6,740 nucleotides of DNA, taken from an uncultured bacterium. GTDB lineage: Bacteria > Bacillota > Clostridia > Lachnospirales > Lachnospiraceae. The notes beneath the pieces are model-generated. The model saw only the letters and a program-made list of their open reading frames with translations. It made no database searches and was not told where the DNA came from. Of this stretch, positions 6,221 through 6,740 are shown one piece after another. Positions within the stretch are counted from its first letter, which is position 1. Each line of letters starts with the position of its first letter. Both the position numbers and the translations under genes were made by a program. Location: assembly GCA_947071365.1 (NCBI GenBank), contig CAMTFT010000093.1:1-6740 (forward strand), read 5' to 3'.

Positions 6221-6695
6221 TTGGCTTCCTCCCCTTTCTGTTCTGAAAGCTCACCGTCGAATATCGTGACCACCCGTTTCGCATAACCGGCGATCGTGCT
6301 GTCATGCGTGATCATGATCACTGTAACTCCCTCGTCATTCAGCTTCTGAAACAGCTCCATGACCTGCTTGCTGGACTTGGAATCCAATGCACCCGTAGGC
6401 TCATCCGCCAGCAGGATATCCGGCTTGTTTACCATGGCCCGGGCAATGGCTACCCTCTGCTTCTGTCCACCGGAAAGCTGCGTCGGATTGAAATTCACAC
6501 GATCCTCCAGCCCTACACGGATCAGAGCTTCCCTCGCCCTTTCACGCCGCACCTTTTTCCGCACTCCCGCATAGATCAGCGGCAGAGCAACATTGTCCAG
6601 TGCGGACATACGCGGCAGAAGCTGAAAATTCTGGAACACAAACCCGATACTGTGAAGACGTACATCCGCCAACTGCTTATCGTTCAATCCAAGGA
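6217..6695 (-). CDS. ABC transporter ATP-binding protein (MacB/LolD type), 5'-truncated at the contig end
   Basis: This is the cytoplasmic ATPase that powers the permease. About 159 codons remain and the first roughly 70, including Walker A, lie beyond the insert end. Counting from the Leu codon TTG at 6687, the Q-loop is IGFVFQNFQLLP (Gln19), the signature LSGGQKQRVAIARA (71-84), Walker B ILLADEP (91-97), the D-loop GALDS (99-103) and the H-loop ITHD (His128), all intact. The TTG at 6687 is internal and should not be taken as the start, because the family sequence continues upstream. The stop TGA (6217-6219) overlaps the adaptor GTG start. The separate small ATPase followed by adaptor and permease fits a Gram-positive MacAB/YknXYZ-like exporter. 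The operon promoter is outside the window. Confidence 0.95.
6228..6234 (-). promoter_or_regulatory. Ribosome binding site supporting the GTG start of the adaptor
   Basis: GGGGAGG on the minus strand lies inside the last codons of the ATPase gene, 7 bases before GTG 6220. It fixes the adaptor start, and together with the GTGA overlap indicates coupled translation. Confidence 0.8.
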
Positions 6696-6740
6696 CTGTC
6701 TCTTATACACATCTCCGAGCCCACGAGACGGAGCTACATC
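6696..6740 (-). other. Nextera Read 2 / i7 adapter, inverted copy (library artefact)
   Basis: Exact reverse complement of positions 1-45: the mosaic end is at 6696-6714, the rest of the Read 2 adapter runs to 6729, index GGAGCTAC is at 6730-6737, and ATC follows at 6738-6740. It truncates the ATPase gene and is not genomic. Confidence 0.97.

Noticed and set aside
1..6740. Terminal inverted repeats suggesting a transposon, linear plasmid or phage-like element
   Set aside because: The repeats are exactly the synthetic Nextera adapter, index and P7 end. There is no transposase or replication gene, and the content is housekeeping plus a transporter.

Overview
The window looks like one cloned or tagmented chromosomal fragment of a Clostridia-class bacterium, most likely a gut Lachnospiraceae relative. 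This rests on the rpsB-tsf gene pair, the protein sequences of S2 and EF-Ts, strong AGGAGG-type ribosome binding sites and the single-membrane style of the transporter. The species cannot be read from the sequence. The true genomic insert is 46-6695. The first and last 45 bases are an Illumina Nextera Read 2 adapter with its i7 index, in inverted orientation, and are not biology.

Every gene is on the minus strand, so in transcription order the window runs from right to left. It starts with the 3' part of an ABC transporter ATPase (6217-6695, cut off by the adapter). Next come a 1098-residue membrane-fusion/adaptor protein (2924-6220) and a MacB/FtsX-type permease (1649-2905). These three form one tightly coupled operon: the ATPase and adaptor overlap by 4 bases (GTGA), and the permease follows 18 bases after the adaptor with a TTG start. 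Then comes a 305-base gene-free region (1344-1648) with a hairpin, an extended -10 promoter and a roughly 175-nt structured leader. After it come rpsB (ribosomal protein S2, 603-1343) and the 5' part of tsf (EF-Ts, 46-555).

The transporter is a three-part MacAB/YknXYZ-like system: a cytoplasmic ATPase drives a permease with a large extracytoplasmic domain, and a membrane-anchored adaptor docks on it. The unusual part is the adaptor. Its canonical portions add up to about 375 residues, a normal size. However, the tip of its alpha-helical hairpin is interrupted by about 723 extra residues. These hold acidic low-complexity linkers, a duplicated helical module plus a half copy, an InlB B-repeat-like beta domain and a DFG tandem repeat. 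In Gram-negative relatives the hairpin tip meets the outer-membrane channel, so in a single-membrane cell this insert would be placed to project into the cell wall. This is the best candidate for something undescribed here.

The rpsB-tsf part is ordinary housekeeping, apart from the leader, which contains repeated GCCGGAA motifs in adjacent hairpins and could be an autoregulatory site.
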